Origin: Verrucomicrobiota bacterium
Lineage (GTDB): Bacteria; Verrucomicrobiota; Verrucomicrobiia; Verrucomicrobiales; DEV007
Assembly: GCA_020630975.1 (NCBI GenBank)
Contig: JAHDID010000006.1
Location: 27,182-91,181 of the forward strand
DNA length: 64,000 nt
Reading direction: 5' to 3'
The position numbers and the translations under genes are program-made. The notes under the pieces were generated by a model, which did not search any database, was not told the DNA's origin, and saw only the letters and a program-made list of their open reading frames with translations. Below, in pieces: positions 26,813 through 36,040 of this stretch (its first letter is position 1; every line of letters starts with the position of its first letter).

Positions 26813-28157
26813 CACACTTAATTAGATACTTACTATTGCCCCCGTCCAAAACGTAGTCCAATAGCAAGCCTGCAACTCTACTGTTCTCATCCAAATCTAC
26901 CTGAGAACTATTTACAAAGTTATACCTACCCTCTACACATGCCTCCATAACAAACCGTATTGCATCTTTGGCGTCCTGCATACTAAGCTCAATGGGACTC
27001 TCTAAACATCTAACCAAAGTCGTAGCTATCGCATCGAAACTCACAATGTTATGAATCCAAGGCCTAAATTCAAAAAACCTCGCACCACCTAGAGAGACGA
27101 CATTCTTACCCTTACAAACCCCTTCGACAGCCAACGAAGCCCGACCTGTAACAATAAGATGATTTACATGTTCTAAGATTAATGATGACGGAGTATCCAC
27201 ATCAACCAACGTGACGTTATCAAACGCAGATAGATTCTTATAAAAATCGGGAGCCCTGAACCCGAACATATCCGGATGCTCTTTAATTATCACCTTAAAC
27301 CCGCTCTGTTCTAGACTCTTGAGCACTACTTCCAACAATTTATCATAATCACTAAACCTATAATCTGCTATATGATAACAAAGGGAAGCCTCAGGGGCAA
27401 ATTGAAGAGCAAGAAAAACACACTTGCTAGAGTCAGACAAATCAACCGAATCAAACTCTGAAAACCACCTACGAGAAAAAATACTGCTCAACGCGTACAC
27501 TGTTGGCACACCTCGTCTTGGAAAGACGATGTTATAGTGAAATGAATCAGGGTCGCTGTTCTTGAACTTACGATACTCAAAAACAAGTTTTTTCGCCCGT
27601 TCTTTGAAGTAACGTTTAAGCAAATATACCTTACCTCTTTTACCAGACAACCAGCCAGGCTTGAAACTGCTGCCTGAAAGTTTCTGATAAAAGCCTTCGA
27701 TAGCAACCTCGTCAAACGAAGTAACATCAACTCTCTCACCGTAATTCCCCATCCGGAAATACCCATCAATAAACGAATAGATCGGACACACACACACACA
27801 GCCTTTACCAATTAGCTTATCAACCAATAGATGAAGAAAATAGTTATCGATTGGGTAGCCTATAAATCCATCAAAATTTTCGGATTCAACTAACTCATCA
27901 ATGAAATAAGCTACCGAGTCCACGATACCTTCAGCCCGCTCACGATCAATACTTCGTAGATAACGATCTCTAAGAATCACATTATCATAATCAATAGCAT
28001 AATCCACCCTCTCCCCTAGATAGATAGATTCTGCTAATCGATAGTCACCACACCCTTTAAAATCACTTATCACCCTTACCGTCACCCCTTCCTTATCTTT
28101 AAAATAAGAGGAAAGATCATTACAAATTGGCCTCGAAAAAACTAACACTTTACTCAT
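26796..28157 (-). CDS. Putative glycosyltransferase, capsule-type GT-B
   Basis: A 453-aa protein starting at MSKVLVFSRP (ATG 28157), which leaves an eight-base overlap with the flippase gene; an upstream start would add nine residues. The C-terminal half has a donor-domain pattern of KpsS/KpsC and related capsule transferases: FLALQFAPEASLCYHIADYRF near 255, VIIKEHPDMFGFR near 288 and LIVTGRASLAVEGVCKGKNVV near 350. The middle is less conserved. A 15-base AC repeat at 27786-27800 encodes a KGCVCVC stretch and is a possible slippage site. The donor may be the CMP-nonulosonate made by the neighbouring block, but this is only inferred. Confidence 0.68.
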   Translation of the reverse strand: MSKVLVFSRPICNDLSSYFKDKEGVTVRVISDFKGCGDYRLAESIYLGERVDYAIDYDNVILRDRYLRSIDRERAEGIVDSVAYFIDELVESENFDGFIGYPIDNYFLHLLVDKLIGKGCVCVCPIYSFIDGYFRMGNYGERVDVTSFDEVAIEGFYQKLSGSSFKPGWLSGKRGKVYLLKRYFKERAKKLVFEYRKFKNSDPDSFHYNIVFPRRGVPTVYALSSIFSRRWFSEFDSVDLSDSSKCVFLALQFAPEASLCYHIADYRFSDYDKLLEVVLKSLEQSGFKVIIKEHPDMFGFRAPDFYKNLSAFDNVTLVDVDTPSSLILEHVNHLIVTGRASLAVEGVCKGKNVVSLGGARFFEFRPWIHNIVSFDAIATTLVRCLESPIELSMQDAKDAIRFVMEACVEGRYNFVNSSQVDLDENSRVAGLLLDYVLDGGNSKYLIKCDEIAT

Positions 28158-29352
28158 ACCCAGTGATTCTATTAGATAAAGCAAACATTACAAACAAAGA
28201 TACCACCCTCCAAACAAGCAATAATAATAAAACCCCAACTAAAGTCACCCCAAAACATACACCATAGACAACCAAACACGAACTACCAAGAATAGCCATA
28301 ACCCCAATCCAAATCCGATACTCTGACAAGAAAACAACACCACCATAGACATTTACAACAAGCACTACACCTCCTAGATACAAATATTTAAGGACTATCG
28401 AAGGAATCTCCTCCTTATCTATAAACGAATACAAAGCTGGACACGTGTAGTTAAATAAAGGCCAACACACTATAAAAAACACTACCAAAACAAGGCATCT
28501 TTGATGCGCACCGCTCAAATCCCCGCTTTTCACACACTGAATGTTAGCCCGATAGAACAGACTGTTCAGCATCGCTAACCCTCCATAAAAGAGGGCCGCT
28601 AAGGGTCCACAGAGCACAAGCAAGCGAAAGTCATTCTCAGACATAAAATTCTGCAAAGAGACTTTGTCTAAATGAACCACAGAAGACGAGGCCGCCACCG
28701 AAAAAAAATAAGCACCACTAACCTTTAAAATTCTACTATTAAAAATGTGAAAACTCAACAAGGTGGAAAGCCATTTCAATCGATTACCTATTAATAAGAT
28801 AACTATGAACAAAGAAAAACACTCAATCCGGATGAACAAATCGAAAGACAGCTCCCAACCACGAACCAACAGCACGCAAAGAAAAAGGGAATCTAAAACG
28901 AGCTTAACGCACGTAAAAAGAAAAAAATTTCCAGCGCCCTCACTAGAACGCAAAAACTTGAGTAAACCCAAGTATATCGCGTACAAAGAAAGCCACAACC
29001 AAACTGCCAACTCTATACCTAAAAGGGCAACCAATAATATCGAGCCCGAGAAAATGGATAAAAAAGAGACTGCAACTAAAGCCCCACTAATTTGCTCAGT
29101 CCTATCAAAAGCCAACCTTTCGGCAATATAATCAAAACCTCCCAGTGACAGCAAAGGCCCTACAAAAAATACAAGTGCCAATGAGAAACCATACGCAACA
29201 ACATCACACTCGGAAATCAATTTCAAACAAATCAACTGTTTAAGAAACGGCAAAACAGCCGAGAGCGAAATCAACAATAATAAGATCACTCTTGATCTAG
29301 ATTGGCTTTGAATAATCTTTTTATTTAGAAACGAACTCAAAAACTTCTTCAA
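28150..29352 (-). CDS. Probable Wzx-type flippase (polysaccharide translocase)
   Basis: A 400-aa protein with about twelve hydrophobic helices, beginning with a basic N-terminus (KKFLSSFLNKKIIQSQSRSR). The pattern, with a mid-protein LSGAHQRCLVLVVFF and short charged loops, is that of the MATE/MOP-superfamily polysaccharide flippases. It would move the undecaprenyl-linked repeat to the periplasm. It overlaps the LegC-like gene by 32 bases and the glycosyltransferase by 8, placing it in one transcript. There is no sharp motif for this family, so the call depends on topology and context. Confidence 0.75.
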   Translation of the reverse strand: MKKFLSSFLNKKIIQSQSRSRVILLLLISLSAVLPFLKQLICLKLISECDVVAYGFSLALVFFVGPLLSLGGFDYIAERLAFDRTEQISGALVAVSFLSIFSGSILLVALLGIELAVWLWLSLYAIYLGLLKFLRSSEGAGNFFLFTCVKLVLDSLFLCVLLVRGWELSFDLFIRIECFSLFIVILLIGNRLKWLSTLLSFHIFNSRILKVSGAYFFSVAASSSVVHLDKVSLQNFMSENDFRLLVLCGPLAALFYGGLAMLNSLFYRANIQCVKSGDLSGAHQRCLVLVVFFIVCWPLFNYTCPALYSFIDKEEIPSIVLKYLYLGGVVLVVNVYGGVVFLSEYRIWIGVMAILGSSCLVVYGVCFGVTLVGVLLLLLVWRVVSLFVMFALSNRITGYE

Positions 29353-30802
29353 CTTCCCTCACGATTCTTTCCAATTGAGCATGCGACATACTCGAACCCG
29401 AGGGTAAACAAAAACCTCCTCGGAACAGCTTATCCGCAACCGACTCTTTTTTAGCACTTATGAACTCATACTTGGAAAACACAGGCTGAGTGTGCATAGG
29501 TTTCCACAAGTGTCTACACTCGATGCCTTTCGCCCCTAAAAGCTCGATAAAATTACTCACTTTATTAAGATTCGAGAGTTTGGAGGAATATCCCGCAGTT
29601 AACCAACGAGAGGAAAAAGCACCTTCTATCTCTTCCATCCATTCAATAGACAACCCATCCAACTGGCTTCTGTAATACTCAAAGATATCCCTTCGTTTAC
29701 TTACTCGCGATCCGAGTAGAGCAAGCTGCCCCCTTCCAATTCCCGCAAGAATATTGCTCATTCTGTAATTATAACCAATAACCTCATGTTGATAATAAGG
29801 AGCAACCTCTTTTGCTTGGGTCGAAAGGAAACGGGCGCGATCAATAGCATCCTCATCATCCGAAACCAACATCCCTCCACCGGATGTAGTTATTATTTTA
29901 TTCCCATTAAAACTAAAGATACCAAATTTACCAAACGTTCCGGAATACCGACCTTGATAAGTACCTCCGAGCGACTCTGCTGAATCCTCTATGACATCAG
30001 CTCCATAATTGTTGCAAACCTGAATAATCCGATCCATCCGACTAGACTGACCATACAAATTAACCACAACGACTGCTTTAATTCTCTTTCCGCGAGAAAT
30101 TGCGCATTTGAAGGCTAACTCTAAAGATTCCGGACACATATTCCATCCATCAATCTCAGAATCAATAAAGACTGGTTCCCCACCAAGATAGAGAATCGGG
30201 TTAACCGAGGCAACAAAAGTGAAAGACGATACAGCCACAAGGTCGCCACTCGATATACCGCATAGTCTTAACGCAATATGTAAAGCTGCCGTGCCGGAAG
30301 AAACAGCAGCTGCAGCGCAACATCCAACATGCACAGCGAACTCCTCCTCAAAGGCGTTAAGATTCGGTCCCGCTGGAGCAACCCAATTTGCCTTAATCGC
30401 TTCGTTCACGAAATCAACTTCACTTCCACCTAGATGCGGGGGGGACAGTAGAATATCCTCCTCTAACTCATGTCTGCGATAAATTAACGAGGGCACTCCA
30501 AAACTGTCTACTACTGGTAAATGCAACAATTTATGATGGAGCATCATATGCCTCATCTCGGATACCGAGCTTCCATCCTCAGCAAAAATTGGGTCTTGAC
30601 TACCCAATTTCGAAATTGGTTCCAAAGAAGACATTCCTGAAATTAAAGCCCTTCGTACATCTCCGTCAGAAACAACCCTTATCAGTCGGTATGTATCAGG
30701 CTCTACGACTAAACATAAAGATCCACCGGACCGATCGATCACTTTCATCGCAGCTTCTAAATCGTCGCTGGGATTCAAGAACTGTTGTGTTATGTCACTC
30801 AT
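29321..30802 (-). CDS. CBS-domain-fused nucleotide-sugar aminotransferase (LegC/PglE-like)
   Basis: A 493-aa protein. Residues 1-115 form a pair of CBS-like motifs (LCLVVEPDTYRLIRVVSDGDVRR, then HHKLLHLPVVDSFG). The remaining 375 residues are a DegT-type aminotransferase with SPPHLGGSEVDFVNEAIKANWVAP near 117-140, SSGTAALHIAL near 168 and the PLP lysine in FSFNGNKII near 299. This matches LegC/PglE, which aminates UDP-4-keto-6-deoxy-GlcNAc. In other nonulosonate clusters a CBS pair is more often attached to the sugar-1-phosphate nucleotidyltransferase PtmE, so the fusion here is unusual. The acetyltransferase gene ends directly at its start. Confidence 0.86.
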   Translation of the reverse strand: MSDITQQFLNPSDDLEAAMKVIDRSGGSLCLVVEPDTYRLIRVVSDGDVRRALISGMSSLEPISKLGSQDPIFAEDGSSVSEMRHMMLHHKLLHLPVVDSFGVPSLIYRRHELEEDILLSPPHLGGSEVDFVNEAIKANWVAPAGPNLNAFEEEFAVHVGCCAAAAVSSGTAALHIALRLCGISSGDLVAVSSFTFVASVNPILYLGGEPVFIDSEIDGWNMCPESLELAFKCAISRGKRIKAVVVVNLYGQSSRMDRIIQVCNNYGADVIEDSAESLGGTYQGRYSGTFGKFGIFSFNGNKIITTSGGGMLVSDDEDAIDRARFLSTQAKEVAPYYQHEVIGYNYRMSNILAGIGRGQLALLGSRVSKRRDIFEYYRSQLDGLSIEWMEEIEGAFSSRWLTAGYSSKLSNLNKVSNFIELLGAKGIECRHLWKPMHTQPVFSKYEFISAKKESVADKLFRGGFCLPSGSSMSHAQLERIVREVEEVFEFVSK

Positions 30803-31435
30803 TTATATCGTAGCTTTTGCGGGAACACCTTTAGCACAACTATTAGGTGGAAGATCAGAAACGACCACCGCACCAGCCCCTACAACCGATTTTGAACCAA
30901 TTTTTAAGCCTGGTAGGACTACCGCACCAGCTCCTATTAGACAACCATCTTCGATAAGCACACCACCACATAAGGTAGAAGCTGGAGCGATGTGGCAATA
31001 ATCCCCCACTTTACAGTCGTGATCAACCGAAGCATTATGATTTACGATAGTGCCTACTCCAATTCTTGAATCCGATGCGATAAGAGAACCTGCAGCTAAG
31101 AAACAACCATCCCCTATCGAGACACCACTAAAATCAACTATTGCCAAGCTAGAAACAACTGAAACTAAACACAACGAATGTGCAAGCAAGGTTTCACATA
31201 GTCTCTTCCGCACTACATTATCGCCAATCGCCACGTGAAATTCCTTTGAGGAATTAATCTTTGGTAGCTCAAATTCTTTAAAAACTAGGCCCTCAGCGAT
31301 CGCTCCCCATCGGGACAAATCGATTGATCCTTCATCATACACGGTTACTAGACAGCCATAACCAAGGCTATCGAAAACAACCCTTGCATGACCTCCAGAA
31401 CCAACCAATGCGAGTTCATTTCCGCTACTAGCCAT
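30803..31435 (-). CDS. Sugar O/N-acetyltransferase, PglD/NeuD family
   Basis: A 210-aa left-handed beta-helix acyltransferase. The N-terminal Rossmann-like part (ALVGSGGHARVVFDSL) and the hexapeptide repeats from about 90 (GDGCFLAAGSLIASDSRIG and onward) are typical of PglD/NeuD. The catalytic histidine region is NHNASVDHDCKVGDYCHI near 133-150. In bacillosamine and legionaminic acid routes this enzyme N-acetylates the 4-amino group after LegC/PglE. It sits directly between the LegC-like and NeuC-like genes, consistent with that step; O-acetylation of the finished nonulosonate is the alternative. Confidence 0.88.
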   Translation of the reverse strand: MASSGNELALVGSGGHARVVFDSLGYGCLVTVYDEGSIDLSRWGAIAEGLVFKEFELPKINSSKEFHVAIGDNVVRKRLCETLLAHSLCLVSVVSSLAIVDFSGVSIGDGCFLAAGSLIASDSRIGVGTIVNHNASVDHDCKVGDYCHIAPASTLCGGVLIEDGCLIGAGAVVLPGLKIGSKSVVGAGAVVVSDLPPNSCAKGVPAKATI

Positions 31436-32560
31436 CTATAATGAGTACCACTCTTTCTTCAACAAATGCTTAACCGATTCAAGCTCGTTCAATACCTCCA
31501 CTATTCTAGCTGAAGCGTTACCGTCACCGTAAACATTATACCTCTCCCACTCATTGCTCTTAGCCCACTCCAACGCAAGTTTCCCCGCATTTAGTATCTC
31601 TTCAGAAATGGGATCGCAATTAAACGTATTCAAGCTTTGCTCTCTAAAATTCTGGCGATCTCCTACATTAACTACAGGCACACCAAAAGAAGCTGCTTCA
31701 ATGATACCACTGCTAGAATTACCAATCATCAAATCGGCGGAAGCCAGTAGGCTCAGGTAATCTCGACGTTCTAAATTAGCTACAACTTTACAATTCTGAC
31801 GATCGGCTACCCTTAAACACTCACTATGAATCCCCTTTCTACCATGATCGCTGTTTGGTAGAATCACCAATTTTCCGTCTAACAACTTAAAAGCTCCATC
31901 CAGAACTTCTTTCATCTGTAATCCCATCGAATCAGCATCCTGAACCACAGGGTGGAATACAATAATACCATTCAATCTATCTGACGAGAAACCGAAGCGA
32001 CTCCAAGCGCACTTGCCGTCAACTTTATTAAGGCCATCAAGTCCTGGAGCCCCTACACAAAAAACAACATCAGGGCTCTCTCCCATCTGTAAGAGCCTTT
32101 CTCTGGACGAAGAGGTAGCTGTAAAATGGATATGACTAAGTTTCGAAATTGCATGCCTTATCGACTCGTCTATTGTTCCAGAAAGCTCCCCCCCATGAAT
32201 ATGAATCACAGGAACATTTTGATGGATGGCTGCCACAGCACCCATCAACATCTCCCCTCGATCACCTAAAACAATAAGCGCATCAGCCTGGTAAGATTGC
32301 AGCACCTCGCCCACCCTCTTTACCTGGATGGACAACGATTCTCCAATAGACCCTAACAAACTATCACAAGGGACTGGTATACGTTCACAAATATCGATAC
32401 CCGAAGACTCGATCTCGTCGATTGAATCGCCATAGGACTCGTCTAGGTGCGTGCCTGTAACTATAACAGCAACTTCATGACCGGCTTTTTTCAGTTGCTG
32501 TAAACAAATTTTAAAAAGCCCAAAATCCGCCCGGGTTCCACTAAGGTAAAGTAACCTCAT
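31436..32560 (-). CDS. neuC: UDP-sugar 2-epimerase, hydrolysing (NeuC/LegG type)
   Basis: A 374-aa protein of the GT-B-like 2-epimerase family. RLLYLSGTRADFGL opens the protein, with ALIVLGDRGEMLMG near 94 and the HIHGGELSGTIDESIRHAISKLSHIHF block near 123, typical of NeuC/LegG enzymes, which release the free ManNAc-type sugar and UDP. In this context it would act on UDP-diNAc-bacillosamine to give 2,4-diacetamido-2,4,6-trideoxymannose. It is six bases from neuB and abuts the acetyltransferase gene. Confidence 0.9.
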   Translation of the reverse strand: MRLLYLSGTRADFGLFKICLQQLKKAGHEVAVIVTGTHLDESYGDSIDEIESSGIDICERIPVPCDSLLGSIGESLSIQVKRVGEVLQSYQADALIVLGDRGEMLMGAVAAIHQNVPVIHIHGGELSGTIDESIRHAISKLSHIHFTATSSSRERLLQMGESPDVVFCVGAPGLDGLNKVDGKCAWSRFGFSSDRLNGIIVFHPVVQDADSMGLQMKEVLDGAFKLLDGKLVILPNSDHGRKGIHSECLRVADRQNCKVVANLERRDYLSLLASADLMIGNSSSGIIEAASFGVPVVNVGDRQNFREQSLNTFNCDPISEEILNAGKLALEWAKSNEWERYNVYGDGNASARIVEVLNELESVKHLLKKEWYSL

Positions 32561-32566
32561 TATGAT

Positions 32567-33589
32567 CTACAAGGATATTCTATCGATTTGCTCATCGCTT
32601 GAGTAGTCCCTATTTGAAACTTTCCCGATATAGTCATCCCATGCTGACGCCGACACTCCTGTCCCTGGCCGCTTGGTCGTAAGATTATTTTCCGATAGAA
32701 CCTCCCCCTTAGAAATATTATCACAAGCCACGATGGAACGCCGAACCTGTTTCAGTGTTTCAAGCTCTTGTTCTGTAGGACTTTTCCATCCATGCCCCAT
32801 AGCCAGCTCGACATTACGAATACTCCTAACCATATCGGTCAATTCTCCAGGCTCTAAACTCGCTGCATGATCGGGCCCGTCCATTCCGCGGTCCAAGGTA
32901 AAATGCTTTTCAATCACAGAAGCACCTAGTGCTACTGCGGCAACAGGGATTTCCAAGCCTAATGTATGGTCCGAATAACCGATGCTTACGCCCGGGAATG
33001 AAGCGCGCAGAGTCTGCATCGCTCTCAAATTAACACTCGCCATTGGAGTTGGGTACTCGGAAGTACAATGCAGCAGTGTGATATCAGAGACCTGAGTTCC
33101 CGCTTTCATCAAAATATTGATACTGCACTCTATATCAGAAAGATTAGCCATTCCGGTTGATAGTAGTATCGGCAAACCGATATCAGAATATCTACGTAAA
33201 AGCGGAACATTATCGATTTCACCCGATGGGATCTTAGTGAAAGGCATTGATATTCTAGATAAGAAATCCAAACTCGGAACATCAAAACCAGTAGCGAATA
33301 AGGCGATACGTCTGTCTTTAGAATATGAAATCAGTTCAGAAAACACTTCTTCGGAAAACTCTAATTTCGCCAACATTGCCTGTTGAGACTCTGAGTCGTC
33401 AAAAGAAGTCTTTTGATAGCCAACCTTAGCAGCTGCTACTGTTGAAAGGCTATCAGCTTTGAAAAACTGAAACTTAACAGCATCAACACCTGAAGCTACG
33501 GCCACATCAATCAGCTTCTTTGCCAATTTTAGATCTCCATTGTGATTTACCCCGGCTTCCGCAATTATATACGTCCGTCTCATAATCAT
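32567..33589 (-). CDS. neuB: N-acetylneuraminate/legionaminate synthase (NeuB/LegI)
   Basis: A 340-aa aldolase-type synthase. The TIM barrel starts IIAEAGVNHNGD, with AVKFQFFKADSL near 38, PSGEIDNVPLLRRY near 122, LLHCTSEYPTP near 165 and IGYSDHTLG near 194, and the ERHFTLDR-like IEKHFTLDRGMDGPDH near 222. A C-terminal SAF domain (KGEVLSENNLTTKRPGTGVSA) is present. It condenses phosphoenolpyruvate with a six-carbon N-acyl mannosamine derivative to make a nine-carbon acid. The ATG at 33589 overlaps the SDR stop as ATGA; a second ATG is two codons in. Confidence 0.92.
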   Translation of the reverse strand: MIMRRTYIIAEAGVNHNGDLKLAKKLIDVAVASGVDAVKFQFFKADSLSTVAAAKVGYQKTSFDDSESQQAMLAKLEFSEEVFSELISYSKDRRIALFATGFDVPSLDFLSRISMPFTKIPSGEIDNVPLLRRYSDIGLPILLSTGMANLSDIECSINILMKAGTQVSDITLLHCTSEYPTPMASVNLRAMQTLRASFPGVSIGYSDHTLGLEIPVAAVALGASVIEKHFTLDRGMDGPDHAASLEPGELTDMVRSIRNVELAMGHGWKSPTEQELETLKQVRRSIVACDNISKGEVLSENNLTTKRPGTGVSASAWDDYIGKVSNRDYSSDEQIDRISL

Positions 33590-34377
33590 GTAATTATGTA
33601 TCCACCGTCGACCTTTATAGACTGTCCGGTTATATAGTCTGCCAAAGAAGAAAGGAGAAACAATACAGTACCTACAACATCTTCCTCAGTCGCCATTCGC
33701 CTTAAAGGAGTTTTTTGCCGATAACGCTGCTGAAACTTCAAATCTTGACCTCGTTCGATACCTCCGGGAGCGACAGTGTTAACCCTAATAGTTGGTCCAA
33801 GAGTCGACGCTAGATACCTTGTAAGTTGAACTAGCCCAGCCTTTGAAACTCCATAAGCAGCAGGATTACCCATCTCAGTTCCTTCGTACAAATTCCAATC
33901 TGGGCCCAAATGTGCGTAAATAGAATCTATGTTGACAATAGCTCCTTTCGCACCCGATAGCGAGCTAACGAAGTCCTTTGATAAAGTAAAATTAGAAGTT
34001 AAGTTCACCTCGAGAGCTTTACGCCATGTGTCTAAGCACTGACCTTCAAATGGAACACACCAACCCTCCAACTCCGAGGTACCAACAAAAGCTGCATTAT
34101 TTACCAGGCAGTTACAGCGAGACTCGGCGAACATATCAAAACAGTCACCAACCTTAAGACTGGAAAGATCTATTGTATAAAAGCTTATACGGTCACTAGA
34201 AAATCCAGATAAAACCAAATCGTTCTTAAAGTCGTGTAAACGCTTTTCATCAAGATCGAACATACAAATGTCTCCACCTTGAGTCAGAACACCTTGAACA
34301 ATCGCTCTCCCAAGGAAACCCGCAGCCCCGCTAACACCAACGGTCCTACCCACTAAATCCAGATCATACCTTTTCAT
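33586..34377 (-). CDS. SDR-family oxidoreductase of the nonulosonate block (PtmA-like)
   Basis: A 263-aa classical short-chain dehydrogenase, read from ATG 34377 so that it begins MKRYDLDLVGRTVGVSGAAGFLG. The cofactor motif GAAGFLGRAI, the NNAAFVG motif, the catalytic serine in NIDSIYAH and the YGVSKAGLVQ YxxxK are all present, and FLLSSLADYITGQSIKVDGGY is the usual C-terminus. An upstream start 29 codons earlier would lie wholly within neuA and is not favoured. PtmA-like SDRs accompany neuB and neuA in Campylobacter flagellin glycan loci, where their exact step is uncertain. It overlaps neuA by 14 bases. Confidence 0.82.
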   Translation of the reverse strand: MKRYDLDLVGRTVGVSGAAGFLGRAIVQGVLTQGGDICMFDLDEKRLHDFKNDLVLSGFSSDRISFYTIDLSSLKVGDCFDMFAESRCNCLVNNAAFVGTSELEGWCVPFEGQCLDTWRKALEVNLTSNFTLSKDFVSSLSGAKGAIVNIDSIYAHLGPDWNLYEGTEMGNPAAYGVSKAGLVQLTRYLASTLGPTIRVNTVAPGGIERGQDLKFQQRYRQKTPLRRMATEEDVVGTVLFLLSSLADYITGQSIKVDGGYIIT

Positions 34378-35077
34378 CGATTCTGAGACTTTCATACAGG
34401 AAGCGAGCGATCTCCAAATCGATTGGCTCATCGATATCGATAGAACGAGATCTTGGTATCTCAATTGACGATATCCTACCGCCCATCACACTGCCCCCTT
34501 CCAATATATAACTGCTCCTGTAGGCATACACAACCGTAGTAATATCGAACAGAGCGGGGGCATCTTGGCGCCTAGATACCCCTCTGCCATCCAACTTAGA
34601 AGCTAAATTTAAACATCCTTCACTATCTTTAGTAACCATGTTGAAATAAGGCGACCGTGCTGATTCAGTTACTCCCATAACGCCATCCAAAGAGTAATCG
34701 GCTAATAGCACCGAGATAGCCTTTGTAATATCACTCGGTAAACGTAACGGAGATGTAGCAGGGACTGAAACGAAGATAAAATCCTCGATTCTATACTCTT
34801 GCTGTACCCACTTCACAGCGTGCTTCCAAGCGTCTAACTCATTAGCACGATCTGAAGCCAAATTTGGAGGCCTCTTGATCACACCCGCCTCCCACCTTAA
34901 CGCCTCTTCACCTATTTCTTCCGAGTCTGTTGAAACAAAAAACTTATCTATTAATTCTACCCGTTTTGACGAACTTATAGCTAACTCAACCAACGATCTC
35001 CCGTTGATCTTTTTTAAATTTTTATTCACAATCCCCTTAGAGCCACCCCTCGCAAAACAAAACCCAAAAACACGCAT
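34364..35077 (-). CDS. neuA: CMP-nonulosonate cytidylyltransferase (NeuA/LegF type)
   Basis: A 237-aa nucleotidyltransferase. The N-terminal CTP-binding motif is FCFARGGSKGIVNKNLKKING (RGGSKG), with FVSTDSEEIGE near 47 and SVPATSPLRLPSDI near 104. It activates the nine-carbon acid as the CMP sugar for transfer. At 237 residues it is a bare transferase domain without the extra hydrolase domain found in some bacterial NeuA. The start follows directly after the oxidoreductase stop (TAGATG), indicating co-translation. Confidence 0.9.
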   Translation of the reverse strand: MRVFGFCFARGGSKGIVNKNLKKINGRSLVELAISSSKRVELIDKFFVSTDSEEIGEEALRWEAGVIKRPPNLASDRANELDAWKHAVKWVQQEYRIEDFIFVSVPATSPLRLPSDITKAISVLLADYSLDGVMGVTESARSPYFNMVTKDSEGCLNLASKLDGRGVSRRQDAPALFDITTVVYAYRSSYILEGGSVMGGRISSIEIPRSRSIDIDEPIDLEIARFLYESLRIDEKV

Positions 35078-36022
35078 CTATTGAACTAAAGAATAACAAT
35101 TATCGACAAACTCTACTGCCTTTAAGCCCTCACACAGTGTGGCTAACCTTCTTTTCTCAGTAGTACTACCATCTAAGAAAATTCGGTTCTGCTCCTTTAA
35201 ATAACTTAGGGGATCTACTTCAAAACTTATTGAAACCGGCTCTTCATTAACTTTATTCAGCCAAACCAAACCCTTTACTAAATCCAACCTTATATCACCA
35301 AAACTACCAAAAACTTCTAACCTTCGAACTGGATGCCTTGTCAAATAATCCAAATGGAGTTGTATTGAACCAACCCTTTCAGATGACGCAAAAATGTCTG
35401 CTTGCTCCTCCACTGGGAGATCTAATCTCGAACTTTTAGGGAAGAGAGCAACTTTGCACTCCAGATTACCGAAAATCCAAGATAAATAATCAACTTCATG
35501 TATCAAATCAGTAAGAACCCCTCCTTCAGTGCCCTTTGAAGCATAAGAAGAACCTAAATCTTGACCCGGACGCCAGTCCGGAAGATAAGACTGGCAAGAG
35601 CAATGAGCGTGGTGAACATCACCAACCAAGGTCATATACTCTCTAACTGTAAGGAGACCTCTAGACATTCTCAATGGATAGCTGACGAAAACCTCTGATG
35701 AAAAATTTAATTTCCTTGCCAAGCTTAAGAATTCAGTAGTTACACAGGGTTTCTCGACCAAAAGTGGGATGCAATTGGGTGCAAGATCCGCTAAATCACT
35801 GTAATGGTAGGATGACTGGGAAGCTACAATCACCGCAACGAACTCTCGAGCTTTAAGAGCACTACCGATTGAAGTATAACAATCAAATCCAGAAGCCCGC
35901 AGCTGTTCTTTTCTCAATTTTGACCTTGTCACAAAGGTAGAACCAATACCCAACTCCTCTAAAACAGCACTGTGCTTAAATGCGAAGCGTCCGGTTCCAG
36001 TTATTAGCACCCTACCTGCCAT
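35078..36022 (-). CDS. Gfo/Idh/MocA-family oxidoreductase
   Basis: A 314-aa NAD(P)-dependent oxidoreductase. The nucleotide-binding region VLITGTGRFAFKHSAVLEEL opens the protein. Then come VLVEKPC-like residues (LLVEKPCVTTEF) near 112, the EKP motif of this family, and GGVLTDLIHEVDYLSWIFG near 190 with the catalytic-type histidine. The ATG at 36022 is chosen because the longer frame to 36079 runs through the hairpin at 36041-36068 that ends the previous gene. In sialic and legionaminic loci such proteins appear beside neuA without a settled step; a WbpB-like role feeding the WbpE-like aminotransferase is another option. Confidence 0.8.
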   Translation of the reverse strand: MAGRVLITGTGRFAFKHSAVLEELGIGSTFVTRSKLRKEQLRASGFDCYTSIGSALKAREFVAVIVASQSSYHYSDLADLAPNCIPLLVEKPCVTTEFLSLARKLNFSSEVFVSYPLRMSRGLLTVREYMTLVGDVHHAHCSCQSYLPDWRPGQDLGSSYASKGTEGGVLTDLIHEVDYLSWIFGNLECKVALFPKSSRLDLPVEEQADIFASSERVGSIQLHLDYLTRHPVRRLEVFGSFGDIRLDLVKGLVWLNKVNEEPVSISFEVDPLSYLKEQNRIFLDGSTTEKRRLATLCEGLKAVEFVDNCYSLVQ

Positions 36023-36040
36023 ACAACACCAAAAACGCAA

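Noticed and set aside
28763..29131. A 122-codon plus-strand frame, Lys/Asn/Ser-rich
   Set aside because: It is antisense to the flippase gene and its composition is that of a reversed membrane-protein gene.
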